NCBI RefSeq assembly: GCF_025574485.1
Contig: NZ_JAOBPO010000001.1
Location: 875,501 to 939,500 of the forward strand
Direction of reading: 5' to 3'
Length of the DNA: 64,000 nt
From: Kordiimonas aquimaris
GTDB taxonomy: Bacteria; Pseudomonadota; Alphaproteobacteria; Sphingomonadales; Kordiimonadaceae
The position numbers were made by a program, and so were the translations under genes. Positions 26,710-35,906 of the stretch are shown one piece after another (the stretch's first letter is position 1; each line of letters begins with the position of its first letter). The notes beneath the pieces were generated by a model. That model was not told where the DNA came from, did not search any database, and saw nothing but the letters and a program-made list of their open reading frames with translations.

Positions 26710-28932
26710 CTATGAGCATGTTGTTATAATATCTTGTGGATCAAACATGGGATTAGGGTGTGAAAAACCCATTATATTTAGCTCGGTAATAATCTTTGAA
26801 GCACGATCACGATCGTTGCCAGACTTGCCTGTTTGGATGAGTGCGTTTGCTAAAATATGTTTGTTGTATGGGGATAATGTTTGCCTAGAGGCACCTAATC
26901 TCTCGATAATGTTGTTCCATGCAGCGCATGACGCGCGAATCTCGTTTGCTGTGCTATGTAGATTTGCCTCAAGCATTGTGGAACGGGCCCAAATGTATGT
27001 GCCACCTTTGGTTGTGTGAAGATCTAACTGGTTTTCGTTTAACTTAGATAAAAGTGCGTCGAGTCTCAGGTTCGCGTTAGCATAATTACTTTTAAGATAA
27101 TCGATTTTTGCATTAAAATATTCATACGGATAGCTTATGCGGGTTTTTACTTCGGCTAAGTTACTATAATTATTGCCCATTTTCTGAAGCAGTAGTTTGA
27201 TTTTTTGCAGATCAGTGATGGCTTCCTCTAAGCGGCCTAAAGAAACATTGACATCAGCCATTGCTACGTAACTGAGCGCGCTGTATTTGAGCCATTCGCT
27301 GCTTATACAGTAGGTAGTTTTGCATAATGCAAGCTGCTGTTCCACTATGGAGTACATAGTATCGGTAACCATACGTATATCACGTTGGGCTGCTTGATGT
27401 TTACCTGTAATGAAATCAATCTGTGATGCTGCTAAACGAGCATTTAGGAGTTGAATGCTTGCCTCAAGGTTATCGGGTGCGTTTTCTTGAAGAGCGTCTA
27501 AATCATAAGGGTCTAATTCTAGTAAACTGCCATAACGAACAATTTCATTCGATCTAAATTCGCGAGCTTTTTGAAAATCCCCAAGAATTAAATATGTGTC
27601 AGCGATCCATGCGTCATAGTCTGAAAGGTCGTCTACAAGGCTAATTTTTTCAGCTTCATTGATGCCTTGCACCACAATCAAATTGTAGCTGAGCTGCCGA
27701 GCAGTGCGAGCTTTATCAAATGCCATTATGGCGGCATCTAGGTTTCTTTTTTGTCTGAGAAAAAGGGTGCCGAGTGTACTATTTGCATACGATAGTTCTA
27801 GGTAGGCGCGGGTTTGATTCGAATCCACCTCAACTAGTTTTTCCGCTAAGTGCTTATAGTCAAGAAATGCGACTTCTGCGTTACTGTAATCGGCGTTTTG
27901 CCAATATCTATACCCGACCCAAAATACACTTTGAGAATGTTCAAAGATACGTTGTGGGTTGTGAGGGTCTCGTGACAGCATATTTTTCGTTGCCATCGAG
28001 GCTCTTTCAAACATATTTTGTGCGTTGTCGTTCGCCCCCTGTAGGTTTTGGATCTCGCCCAGTAGGTGAAAGGCGCGCGCGCGGCGGCCCAGTGCATCAT
28101 CTGGCATTTCATCGAGTGGTTGCGTATCATAATATTCGACCGCTTTTTCGCCGACAACGTCAAGCACGTCCAACCGTCCTACGGGCTCCAGCTTATCTCT
28201 GAGGTCGGTTAGCATAAACTCAATCAGTCCTTCGGCTTCACCGCGGTGGCGCTCGGCATCTTGCCGGGCGGTTACGGCTTCATAAGTGAGTGATGCCATG
28301 CCTACCATTGCCAGCACACTCGCTGCTGTGACCGCCATCACACGGCGCATTTTTCTTTGCAGATCGCGTTCGATCAGTGCATCAAGGCCTATGCCGAGTA
28401 GCCCCGCAATCAGTTTTAGTTTGCCGCGGCGTGGGCCGTCCCCCATCGCACGGAAATCGGCGGCCAATGGTTCTGCGGGTTTGGTTGTAAGCGCCCCCCC
28501 TTTACCCAGTTTGAACCGCAGTGCTGGCGGAAAACATTCTTCTTCAGGACGGTCTTGGTTTGATGCAAATGGTTCGCCAGATAGAATAACGGACAGAATA
28601 CGCCGTTCACCGGTCAGTTTTTTAAACTCGATGATCTCACGGTTAACCCAGCGCGAGGCAGCGGCAACGGGCGAGCAGAGCACAATCATGAACTCTGACT
28701 GTGTCAGTGCTTTTTTAACTTCTGCCGTCAGATCTTCTGCAGCAGGTAATTCGTCGCGGTCCCGGAATATTTGCCCAACCTGATCGGGAATGATTGTGCC
28801 ATCCAAAGCGGCTTTACCAACCAACCGTTTGGGCATGCGGTAGTTTTCGATGTCTTTCAATAATTTATCAGCTGCGGCTTTGTCCCTGTGGCTGTAGCTG
28901 ATAAATGCCTTGTAGCGATAGCTTTCGGTCAT
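26710..28932 (-). CDS. Membrane TIR-domain protein with C-terminal TPR-like region
   Basis: From ATG at 28932, preceded by AGGGGG, the protein has 740 residues; the 12-residue upstream extension is rejected. A TIR domain fills about residues 5-140: KAFISYSHRDK, IFRDRDELPAA, FMIVLCSP and SRWVNREIIEF, where Glu99 is at the place of the catalytic glutamate of TIR NADases. A membrane helix lies near 198-217. About 500 residues of helical repeats (TPR-like) follow, presumably across the membrane. TIR domains in bacteria either cleave NAD+ or act as scaffolds. No associated STAND, SIR2 or Thoeris gene is present. The gene is followed by the unknown 267-residue protein. Confidence 0.8.
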   Translation of the reverse strand: MTESYRYKAFISYSHRDKAAADKLLKDIENYRMPKRLVGKAALDGTIIPDQVGQIFRDRDELPAAEDLTAEVKKALTQSEFMIVLCSPVAAASRWVNREIIEFKKLTGERRILSVILSGEPFASNQDRPEEECFPPALRFKLGKGGALTTKPAEPLAADFRAMGDGPRRGKLKLIAGLLGIGLDALIERDLQRKMRRVMAVTAASVLAMVGMASLTYEAVTARQDAERHRGEAEGLIEFMLTDLRDKLEPVGRLDVLDVVGEKAVEYYDTQPLDEMPDDALGRRARAFHLLGEIQNLQGANDNAQNMFERASMATKNMLSRDPHNPQRIFEHSQSVFWVGYRYWQNADYSNAEVAFLDYKHLAEKLVEVDSNQTRAYLELSYANSTLGTLFLRQKRNLDAAIMAFDKARTARQLSYNLIVVQGINEAEKISLVDDLSDYDAWIADTYLILGDFQKAREFRSNEIVRYGSLLELDPYDLDALQENAPDNLEASIQLLNARLAASQIDFITGKHQAAQRDIRMVTDTMYSIVEQQLALCKTTYCISSEWLKYSALSYVAMADVNVSLGRLEEAITDLQKIKLLLQKMGNNYSNLAEVKTRISYPYEYFNAKIDYLKSNYANANLRLDALLSKLNENQLDLHTTKGGTYIWARSTMLEANLHSTANEIRASCAAWNNIIERLGASRQTLSPYNKHILANALIQTGKSGNDRDRASKIITELNIMGFSHPNPMFDPQDIITTCS

Positions 28933-29162
28933 ATCACTTCCCCCTGAAGTACAACCTGAAGGCATCATTCCTCATGCAATAGCTGCATGGCAAGTTATTT
29001 TCGAATTCTAAGTAGCGGTATCGCCCGTTAGTATGACCTTTGCGGGGCACAGTTTGACCGTACTATGCAACATTCTGACGATTTGTGATTTGCGTCTCCT
29101 GATTATCAGCTATCTCTGAATATCAACCAAAGTGATAAGCAATAATGGTCGGGGAAATAACC

Positions 29163-29888
29163 ATGCAGGATAATACAGAGCTAAAAACAACGCGTACCGT
29201 TGGTCGCAGTGGTGCTCTCATTCAGGCACTTGTTGTGCTTGCTTCGGTTCCTTTCGCTATATTTTTCATCACTTTCGTTGCGCAATCTCTAGGCATCAAC
29301 AGCCCTGCTTTACCGCCTTTGGGTATCCTTATATCTGTGTTGATCGCCAATGTGTTTTTATGGCGCAGTGGTGGCCGATGGGCTGACTTGGGGTTGAAAA
29401 AACCCCAGAGTATAATGCGTTCGATCGGTATTGGTGTTCTTGGTATGATTGTTGGTTTTGTGTTGTTTGCAGCCATGATAGCCATAACTACCTCTTTTGG
29501 TTTGCCGCGCCCTGATGTATCTGTGCTGAGCAATCTTTTGAGTGGTAATTCACTCAATTATATTCAATTTATGGTGCTTGTCGTTTGGGGCAGTGCAGCT
29601 ATTGGCGAAGAGATGTTTGCGCGGGGTTTTCTCCTTAACCGGATGGAACGCGTTTTTGCTGGTGTAACTGGTGGTTGGTGGCTGGCTGCGGCGTTGCAGG
29701 CAGGGGCCTTTGGTGCCTTGCATTTTTATCAAGGGCTAACGGGTATTATCGGAACAGCCATTGTTGGTTTTCTAATGGCTATTTTGTTCCGGTATTCGGG
29801 ACGCAACCTTTTTGCACCCATTGTTGCACACGGCCTGATAGATACCTGGAGTATCACAGCATTGTATCTTGGTTTTGGTCCAACTTGA
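29163..29888 (+). CDS. CPBP family intramembrane metalloprotease
   Basis: The multi-spanning membrane protein has the CPBP (Abi/CAAX protease-like) core: EExxxR in IGEEMFARGFLLNRME, a second motif in GAFGALHFYQG and a third, HGLIDTW. The motifs are the probable metal ligands of a glutamate intramembrane protease. ATG at 29163 has GGGGAA well placed in front; an in-frame ATG at 29145 would add six residues. It is divergent from the TIR gene, with about 230 bases between the starts, and converges with the DUF3179 gene. The substrate is unknown. A second CPBP gene lies at 48.5 kb. Confidence 0.8.
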   Translation: MQDNTELKTTRTVGRSGALIQALVVLASVPFAIFFITFVAQSLGINSPALPPLGILISVLIANVFLWRSGGRWADLGLKKPQSIMRSIGIGVLGMIVGFVLFAAMIAITTSFGLPRPDVSVLSNLLSGNSLNYIQFMVLVVWGSAAIGEEMFARGFLLNRMERVFAGVTGGWWLAAALQAGAFGALHFYQGLTGIIGTAIVGFLMAILFRYSGRNLFAPIVAHGLIDTWSITALYLGFGPT

Positions 29889-29904
29889 TTCGATAATGTT
29901 TGTT

Positions 29905-31347
29905 TTACTTGACCAGTCTTGTTTCAGGATAGGTTGCATGCCAGCCAAACCAGAAGGCCCTATGATACGGCAAGCGATTGAGAATAGTGCCGTCATCAGC
30001 TTCTAATTTGCTTTCGCTCAGTCGCCATTTCCTGCCATTAGTATCTGTTGCCATGGATTGACGGTCGTAATCTGTAAATACAACGCCTTTAGGGTCATAA
30101 ACTCTGTTCGCACCAGATGCATCTGTCAGCACTACCAGCTTTTGTTGCCCTACCTGATCGGTATAAATCGGGGTATTGTCTAAAAAGTTAGTGTCTATTG
30201 CCAGCTGGTCACTTGGGCTTGCGAAAAACCGTAACGCCAATACCTCTTGCTTATTTTCAAGACGAGTGTCGTTAAAGGGTGTGTTAAACATGAGTTCATC
30301 GGTGGAAAAATAGTCGTTGTAAGCAACACCTTCGCCGTAGTTTCTGCGGTGACCTGTGTTAAGCGACAAAACGGTTGTTTCCGGATGGCGTCGCTTCCAT
30401 TCACTCCATGTGGTTGTAACCACGCTCAAGAATTCCAGTGCGATACCTTTACCTGCAAGCGGTCCAAGCACAGGCTCTCCTTTAATAGTGTTCCAAAGGG
30501 ACTGTGTCTCTTTGTCATACATCAATTTGTTGGAGCGATAGAGGAAGCCGCTGGTGCCAAGTGTGTGTTTAACGCCGTTAAACTCAGTTTTATAGGGAAT
30601 AACGGTCCCGCACAGCGTGCAATAAACACCAGCAATGTCAACGCCGCCAACAGTATCAACAAACATTTCGTGCCATGCTAAAATGCGTTTGGGGTAAGCG
30701 CGGGCATCGCCGTTAATTTCAATACCAAAAACAACATTGCTATCATCGAGATAGCTCGCATCTGATGCTGTAATCATCTCTGGATTACGTAGTGGCGGAA
30801 TGCCGTCTTGCTGAACACCGCCCCACCGAATTTCATCCAGCCTGATCCGTGCAGTGTTTTGGCGGCCATTAAAATATGCTTCAAAACGCGGGTCAATAAC
30901 GCGGTACAGGCCTGCTTTGAAGTCAGCGTATCCTTCAATAATATCTTCGGGCTGGTTCCATAGCCATTGGTACCAATCGTTGATATCACCACCGATTTTG
31001 ACGTTGTGTTTGCGCTCCAGAATAAACAGGATTTCTGCCGATAATCGCCGTGAAGCGGCATAAATGGCACTCTCCAACAAGGCGGACGTATGCGAAGGCT
31101 TCCATGTTGCATCAATGCGAATGATGGCCGCGTCAATCGCGTCCGGTTCGGTAATGCTTGCCAACGAATGCAAGAATGCAAACTCAAGGTAAGCTTCGTC
31201 AACTTTATAAGGTTCCGGCTTTTCGTATTTCAAAGGCTGTGCTGCCACGGGGATGCACGCAATCATAAGCACAGCAATCAAGGTTATCGTATGTAACTGT
31301 TCTTTTATGCTGCGCTTTACTTGTTTTATTATCGTAGCATGTAGCAT
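29905..31347 (-). CDS. DUF3179 family exported protein
   Basis: The 480-residue protein has an N-terminal signal peptide with hydrophobic core LITLIAVLMIA-like residues (about 20-33, likely cut after VAA). The remainder is a DUF3179 domain with VYCTLCGTVIPY (a CxxC pair), TSGFLYRSNKLMYDKET, and HRRNYGEGVAYNDYF. DUF3179 proteins are periplasmic or cell-surface proteins of unknown function. The conserved cysteine pair and histidines suggest metal binding. AAGGG precedes the ATG. It stands alone between two convergent or divergent neighbours. Confidence 0.75.
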   Translation of the reverse strand: MLHATIIKQVKRSIKEQLHTITLIAVLMIACIPVAAQPLKYEKPEPYKVDEAYLEFAFLHSLASITEPDAIDAAIIRIDATWKPSHTSALLESAIYAASRRLSAEILFILERKHNVKIGGDINDWYQWLWNQPEDIIEGYADFKAGLYRVIDPRFEAYFNGRQNTARIRLDEIRWGGVQQDGIPPLRNPEMITASDASYLDDSNVVFGIEINGDARAYPKRILAWHEMFVDTVGGVDIAGVYCTLCGTVIPYKTEFNGVKHTLGTSGFLYRSNKLMYDKETQSLWNTIKGEPVLGPLAGKGIALEFLSVVTTTWSEWKRRHPETTVLSLNTGHRRNYGEGVAYNDYFSTDELMFNTPFNDTRLENKQEVLALRFFASPSDQLAIDTNFLDNTPIYTDQVGQQKLVVLTDASGANRVYDPKGVVFTDYDRQSMATDTNGRKWRLSESKLEADDGTILNRLPYHRAFWFGWHATYPETRLVK

Positions 31348-31552
31348 TCTGTGGCCCTTATTTTACGCGGTAAACCAGTGCCTTGAGTAAAGCAGAATAA
31401 TGAAATAGGCGCGAATGACGGTTGTTTCACATTCATGCGAGTGAGGGTTGATAGCAAGTAGTCAGGCAATAATGCCCATAAGGGATGCTTGTGTTTCATG
31501 GTGAATGTTCGCATAGTCTGAGTTCATGTAATCCAACAAGCCGAGACATACT

Positions 31553-32119
31553 ATGCAGCCTTTAATTATGCCGTTTCATGACAAAATGCCCAAAATTCAT
31601 GAAAGCGCTTTCATCGCTCCTGGTGCTGTTATTATCGGTGATGTTGAGATCGGTCCAGATGCGAGTGTCTGGTATGGTTCGGTGCTGCGCGGTGATGCAA
31701 ACAAAATTGTTGTTGGCGCTCGTAGCAACATTCAGGACGGTACAATCGTTCATGTGGACGAGCCATCACAGAATGGTCTGCCATGTATTATTGGTGAAGA
31801 CGTATTGATTGGTCATAAATGCATGTTGCATGGCTGCACGATTGAAGATCGTGGCTTTATCGGCATGTGTGCAACAGTGCTTGATGGTGCCGTAGTAGAA
31901 TCGGGCGGTTTTCTTGCTGCAGGTGCCTTTCTTGGTGGTGGCAAGCGATTACCTTCAGGTGAGATGTGGGCTGGATTGCCAGCACGTAAGTTCCGTGACC
32001 TGAAGGAAGGCGAAGATTTGGGTATGCTGGCTGGTGCACGCTATTATGTTGAGGAAGCGGCTGCGCATAAGGTCGCTGTTAAAGAGCACAGAAACAACAA
32101 TGAGCTTCTATTTCTCTAA
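31553..32119 (+). CDS. Gamma-class carbonic anhydrase family protein
   Basis: The 188-residue protein is a left-handed beta-helix of hexapeptide repeats (SAFIAPGAVIIGDVEIGPDA and onward) with the metal-binding histidines in TIVHVDE and IGHKCMLHGC. It belongs to the CaiE/YrdA/PaaY branch, whose members bind zinc; only some hydrate CO2. The catalytic glutamates of the archaeal Cam prototype are not evident. It overlaps the end of a convergent hypothetical gene by 12 bases. Confidence 0.85.
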   Translation: MQPLIMPFHDKMPKIHESAFIAPGAVIIGDVEIGPDASVWYGSVLRGDANKIVVGARSNIQDGTIVHVDEPSQNGLPCIIGEDVLIGHKCMLHGCTIEDRGFIGMCATVLDGAVVESGGFLAAGAFLGGGKRLPSGEMWAGLPARKFRDLKEGEDLGMLAGARYYVEEAAAHKVAVKEHRNNNELLFL

Positions 32120-32635
32120 TGCTGTTGTGTCATTGGTTTGGTCGGACAGCATTTCAGAAATTTCTGCGTCCATATTGGGGCGGAATTTCAACACAACAGT
32201 TGGTAGAATACTGAGCTCAAGTTCGATGTCAGTGAAATGAAATTTCTTGAATTTAAGTTTGCTGCGCGCCGCACTGGCTTTGAAAAGTGAACTTAGGATA
32301 GTATTAACAAGCTTCTTTTCTTTTGTCTCCGCAAGCAAGGCAAGTTGCTCTTCGTCGCTAATGAGTTCACGCATGCGCAAGTGAGGGACAACTTTGGGGG
32401 ATAAGCCCAAGCCAACTTCAATTTCGGTTACTTCATAGCCTGCGCGTTCGATGTATGGCAGCGCTTCATTAAACCGTGTTGCAGTTTTTGTCAGTGTGTC
32501 GCCGCTGAATTCTTTAAGGCCGCCAATTGTTGCTGAATAAGCGTCATTAGCGCTTGATGTCCATGAATGATCCTTTTTTTGGCCAAGCAATGCTTGCCGC
32601 ATGTCTTCGAAGATATCAGGTAACCGTCGCGTCAT
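32108..32635 (-). CDS. Hypothetical cytoplasmic protein
   Basis: From ATG at 32635 the product is 175 residues: TRRLPDIFEDMRQALLG at the start, an alpha/beta middle with YEVTEIEVGLGLSPKVVP, and a C-terminal strand region KKFHFTDIELELSILPTVVLKF. It has no signal peptide or membrane helix. GGAAGA lies nine bases before this ATG, while an upstream ATG at 32644 directly abuts it, so the shorter start is preferred. I do not recognise the family. It overlaps gamma carbonic anhydrase tail to tail. Confidence 0.6.
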   Translation of the reverse strand: MTRRLPDIFEDMRQALLGQKKDHSWTSSANDAYSATIGGLKEFSGDTLTKTATRFNEALPYIERAGYEVTEIEVGLGLSPKVVPHLRMRELISDEEQLALLAETKEKKLVNTILSSLFKASAARSKLKFKKFHFTDIELELSILPTVVLKFRPNMDAEISEMLSDQTNDTTALEK

Positions 32636-32781
32636 TTTGTTCATTCTTCCATAGATTGCCTTATGCACACAAAACATGGGCATTAACAGGCTGATATGCA
32701 AGAGATATGCTGGCCTGCGTAATAGTGCTTTAAAAAGGCAAGTGCCGTTCTATATCATTTTTGAATAATGAGGAGTTGGAT

Positions 32782-33750
32782 ATGGCAGCAGAGAAGCAAA
32801 AAGCATTAGTTTCTGGCTTCGACACGAAATCTACAGCGTCTGAGGTGATTGCAGGTATGCGCCTTGATGGGAAAACAGCTGTCGTCACGGGTGGTTATTC
32901 TGGCTTGGGGCTGGAAACAGTGAAAGCGCTGGCAGGTGCGGGTGCAAAAGTCATTGTTCCTGCGCGACGACCAGATGTTGCAGGTGCTGCCTTGTCAGAT
33001 ATTCAGGGCGATATATCTGTTGGCTCCATGGATTTATCTGACCTTGCCAGTGTGCGCCGATTCGCGGAAGATTTCGTTGCTACAGATGCTGCGCTTGATA
33101 TCTTGATCAATAATGCTGCCATTATGGCATGTCCTGAAACACGGGTTGGTGCAGGGTGGGAAGCACAGTTTGCTACCAATCATCTCGGTCATTTTTTGGT
33201 GACTCATTTTCTGATGCCTGCAGTATTGAAAGCTAATGCCCCAAGGGTGGTTAGTTTATCGTCCATTGGTCACAAGCGCAGCGGTATCCAGTGGGATGAT
33301 ATCCATTTTGAACAATCCGCGTACGATAAATGGGCTGCTTACGGACAAGCAAAAACGGCTAACTCATTATTTGCTTTGGGACTGCAGCAACAGTTTTCCA
33401 GCGAAGGCCTGGATGCTTTTGCTGTGCATCCTGGCGGTATTTTAACGCCTTTACAGCGCCATCTTACTAACGATGAAATGATGGAGCTGGGGTGGACACA
33501 GGCAGATGGCAGTGTTTCTGAAGTGGCCGCAAAAATGTTTAAATCACCTGAAGGCGGTGCTGCAACAAGCGTGTGGTGTGCGACATCAGAGGCTCTGACA
33601 GGACAGGGCGGTGTTTACTGCGAAGACTGCGATATTGCTGTGCTGGCTGATGAAGATACGCCGCGATATATCGGCGTGGCACCTTGGGCTGTTGATGAGA
33701 GCGGAGCGGAAAAATTGTGGGATATCAGCAAAAAGATGCTCGATTTATAA
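32782..33750 (+). CDS. Short-chain dehydrogenase/reductase
   Basis: The 322-residue SDR has the cofactor motif TGGYSGLGLETV, NNAAIMA, SLSSIGHKRS and the catalytic YxxxK in AYGQAKTAN. Length and the C-terminal region (LTGQGGVYCEDC) resemble the retinol-dehydrogenase/WW-domain oxidoreductase-like branch, usually NADP-dependent. The ATG at 32782 is chosen because GAGGAG precedes it; the frame opens 21 bases earlier with TTG. The substrate is unknown. Confidence 0.85.
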   Translation: MAAEKQKALVSGFDTKSTASEVIAGMRLDGKTAVVTGGYSGLGLETVKALAGAGAKVIVPARRPDVAGAALSDIQGDISVGSMDLSDLASVRRFAEDFVATDAALDILINNAAIMACPETRVGAGWEAQFATNHLGHFLVTHFLMPAVLKANAPRVVSLSSIGHKRSGIQWDDIHFEQSAYDKWAAYGQAKTANSLFALGLQQQFSSEGLDAFAVHPGGILTPLQRHLTNDEMMELGWTQADGSVSEVAAKMFKSPEGGAATSVWCATSEALTGQGGVYCEDCDIAVLADEDTPRYIGVAPWAVDESGAEKLWDISKKMLDL

Positions 33751-33946
33751 GTTTTTTTGAGAAAAATTAAAGATTAGTCAGACCTATACTTGACCCGTCA
33801 CGTTTTTTAAGATGGTATCTAGTTGTGGAAACTGGGGCGCAAAGCTGAGTGCTTTAGCGATTAATTATTACCTTGATCCGAATTGTTTGGCCTTAAGTGA
33901 AGGTTGATAGGGTCTAAGATGTTATTTTCAGGGGAAGGAAACTGTT

Positions 33947-34402
33947 GTGGGTATTGCCAGCCTTAGTCATATCGTAGAGTTTTTTAAGTTCGGCGATAAA
34001 GGTATGTCTGATGAAGATAAGAAAGCACTTGTAGAAGAAGCTTTATTGATGACGCTTGCACGCGCGACAAGCGCTGATTGCAACATCGATTCGGTTGAAG
34101 TTGCGACTGTTCAAACAATCATGAAAGAAGTTACGGGTGCAGACGTTAGCTTGGCTGATATTCGTGTTGCCGCACTTTCTGATATGTTTAAAGAAGCAAC
34201 CGTTGATAAGTATCTTGCTAAAGTTCGCGCCAAACTTGATGTTAGCGAACGCCAGATGATAGCACGTTCCTTGGCTCACTTAATTAAAGTGGATGGCAAA
34301 GTCAGTCCGTTTGAAGTTGAGTTTTTTAATATGGTATGCGGTGCACTTGCTTTAACCTCAGCCGAACTTGCTGGTTTGACGGAAGATACGATCCGGATCT
34401 AA
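33947..34402 (+). CDS. TerB family protein
   Basis: The 151-residue all-helical protein resembles TerB/DjlA-N domains: LVEEALLMTLARATSADCNIDS and HLIKVDGKVSPFEVEFF with acidic residues that bind metal in the family. It starts with GTG at 33947 behind a good GGGGAAGGA site. TerB proteins are linked to tellurite resistance and membrane-associated stress complexes, but a lone copy like this has no assigned function. A strong terminator follows. Confidence 0.8.
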   Translation: MGIASLSHIVEFFKFGDKGMSDEDKKALVEEALLMTLARATSADCNIDSVEVATVQTIMKEVTGADVSLADIRVAALSDMFKEATVDKYLAKVRAKLDVSERQMIARSLAHLIKVDGKVSPFEVEFFNMVCGALALTSAELAGLTEDTIRI

Positions 34403-34448
34403 CGCTTTTGAATAGCGCTTGGGAAAATAAAACCGGTTCAATTTATGT

Positions 34449-34478
34449 AAACCCGTTACCTAGGTAACGGGTTTTTTT
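34449..34478 (+). terminator. Intrinsic terminator after terB-like gene
   Basis: AACCCGTTACC pairs perfectly with GGTAACGGGTT, followed by seven T. It lies 47 bases after the stop codon of the TerB-type gene. Confidence 0.9.
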
Positions 34479-34628
34479 ATGAACAGCGTACATTGTTATG
34501 TTTTGTCTTAATTTAGCTAAAATTTGAGTTAAATATTTACGATACGTGAATAGGATTTTGGTATTCTTTGCCCTGTAATCATGTGTGTGTTAAAGAAACA
34601 CCTACTCATTGGCTTTTGGGGAAGTTTA

Positions 34629-35249
34629 ATGGACTTAAAGACGCTGACCAATATGTTTCCATCGCATAAGCTTGTGATGAACGAGCAGTATGCTCAGGAA
34701 CATATAAGTACGCTTAAAACGAAAACGCTGCTTAATTGGTCTGATACCATCTTTGTTAACTGTGACTTCACTGAAGCGCAGTTTCATCTAATGATGGTAT
34801 CCAGCGCAATTTTCTTCCAATGCGATTTTTCCGGCGCATCACTGCGTGCATGTGACATTGAAGGTTGTGAGTTTATCTCTTGCAATATGACGTGTTGTGA
34901 CTTGCAGGGGTCATTTGTCAGTGACACCACTTTTACTGACTGTATCATCGGTGGTATACGTGGGCCTGTAAGCCCGGCTGGGGTGGCTTTCTTCTTCCCG
35001 CGGTATTCGCGTAATTTACCGCTGACCTCTCAAGCCCCTTACTATGTTATGACAACACCCGAAGAGCTCGTGTATGTTTTCCGGACCGAAAATGACTGGC
35101 GGATTCATGGTTTACATAAACGCCTTGTTGTCGGGCTGGACAATATTGAAGAAGCCGAAGAACCATACAGGGCAGTGTTGCAGGCGGTTGCAACGATAGA
35201 ACAGAAAAAGATTGATTTACTACGCATTGACCCCAATACAGGCTTATAG
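34629..35249 (+). CDS. Pentapeptide-repeat protein
   Basis: From ATG at 34629 (behind GGGGAAG) the protein has 206 residues. The middle (about 30-105) is a short pentapeptide-repeat helix: ADTIF-like rungs such as TIFVNCDF, AIFFQCDF, ASLRACDI, CEFISCNM, CDLQGSF and TTFTDC. A non-repeat C-terminal half follows (LTSQAPYYVMTTPEELVYVF). The repeat number is too small for a gyrase-protecting Qnr protein. An upstream in-frame ATG at 34581 has no ribosome site. Function unknown. Confidence 0.7.
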   Translation: MDLKTLTNMFPSHKLVMNEQYAQEHISTLKTKTLLNWSDTIFVNCDFTEAQFHLMMVSSAIFFQCDFSGASLRACDIEGCEFISCNMTCCDLQGSFVSDTTFTDCIIGGIRGPVSPAGVAFFFPRYSRNLPLTSQAPYYVMTTPEELVYVFRTENDWRIHGLHKRLVVGLDNIEEAEEPYRAVLQAVATIEQKKIDLLRIDPNTGL

Positions 35250-35375
35250 TGCGCAAAATTGAACGATCGTTGAAAAATTACATCAATCACCCTTGACCCG
35301 TTGCTAAAAACTCTTTTAGGTTCATCCCAACATCTAAATCCTCCGTACCTACGGTGGTAGTGGAGGGAGGCCGCT

Positions 35376-35906
35376 TTGAAATCTATACATTTTGTCTTTG
35401 TACTGCTGCTGATAATTGCTGGCATTACCGCATATATATTCATGGCGGAGCAACCTCCCGGTGCAACGGGATTGCAGCATACAAGCATTAACGGACTATC
35501 TGTCGGTGGCGACAGAGGCAGTCAGGTAAGTGCGCTTGGCAATGCGCCGTATTACTTTCAAGTTGCTGTAATTTTGCTTGCTGGTGCCATGCTTTATATG
35601 GGAATTGCGCCGCATAGGCGTGATGCACAGTTAAAACTGTTCTTTGCTGTTGGGTTAGGGTTTGCGCTTTTTGTCTGGACGATGGTCTACACAGGATATG
35701 AAGCATACCTCGCCACTGGTGAAAGTAACATTGCTTTTGGGTTTCCTGTACCCACAACATGGATGCTTTGGGGTATTTGGGGTAGCTTTGTTGTGTTTGA
35801 TCTTTTTTACGTAGTGGCATTTCGGCGTTATTTTTTGCCTAAAGAGGATGAAGCCGCCTTTGATGCGCTTGTTCGTGAAATCAAATCAGAACAGGAAGCC
35901 TTATAA
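35376..35906 (+). CDS. Four-helix membrane protein coupled to a sodium:solute symporter
   Basis: The 176-residue protein begins with TTG at 35376 behind a very strong GGAGGGAGG site. It has an N-terminal helix (residues 4-22) and three more, at about 54-72, 82-105 and 124-148, with an acidic C-terminal tail. I do not recognise the family; it is longer than, and unlike, the DUF4212 small subunits known for some symporters. The stop overlaps the symporter start by one base (TAATG), so a dedicated accessory role is likely by inference. Confidence 0.65.
   Translation: MKSIHFVFVLLLIIAGITAYIFMAEQPPGATGLQHTSINGLSVGGDRGSQVSALGNAPYYFQVAVILLAGAMLYMGIAPHRRDAQLKLFFAVGLGFALFVWTMVYTGYEAYLATGESNIAFGFPVPTTWMLWGIWGSFVVFDLFYVVAFRRYFLPKEDEAAFDALVREIKSEQEAL

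Noticed and set aside
27774-28202. Open frames on the plus strand opposite the TIR-TPR gene (also 28286-28783)
   Set aside because: Antisense to a continuous coding frame with clear domains; no independent support.
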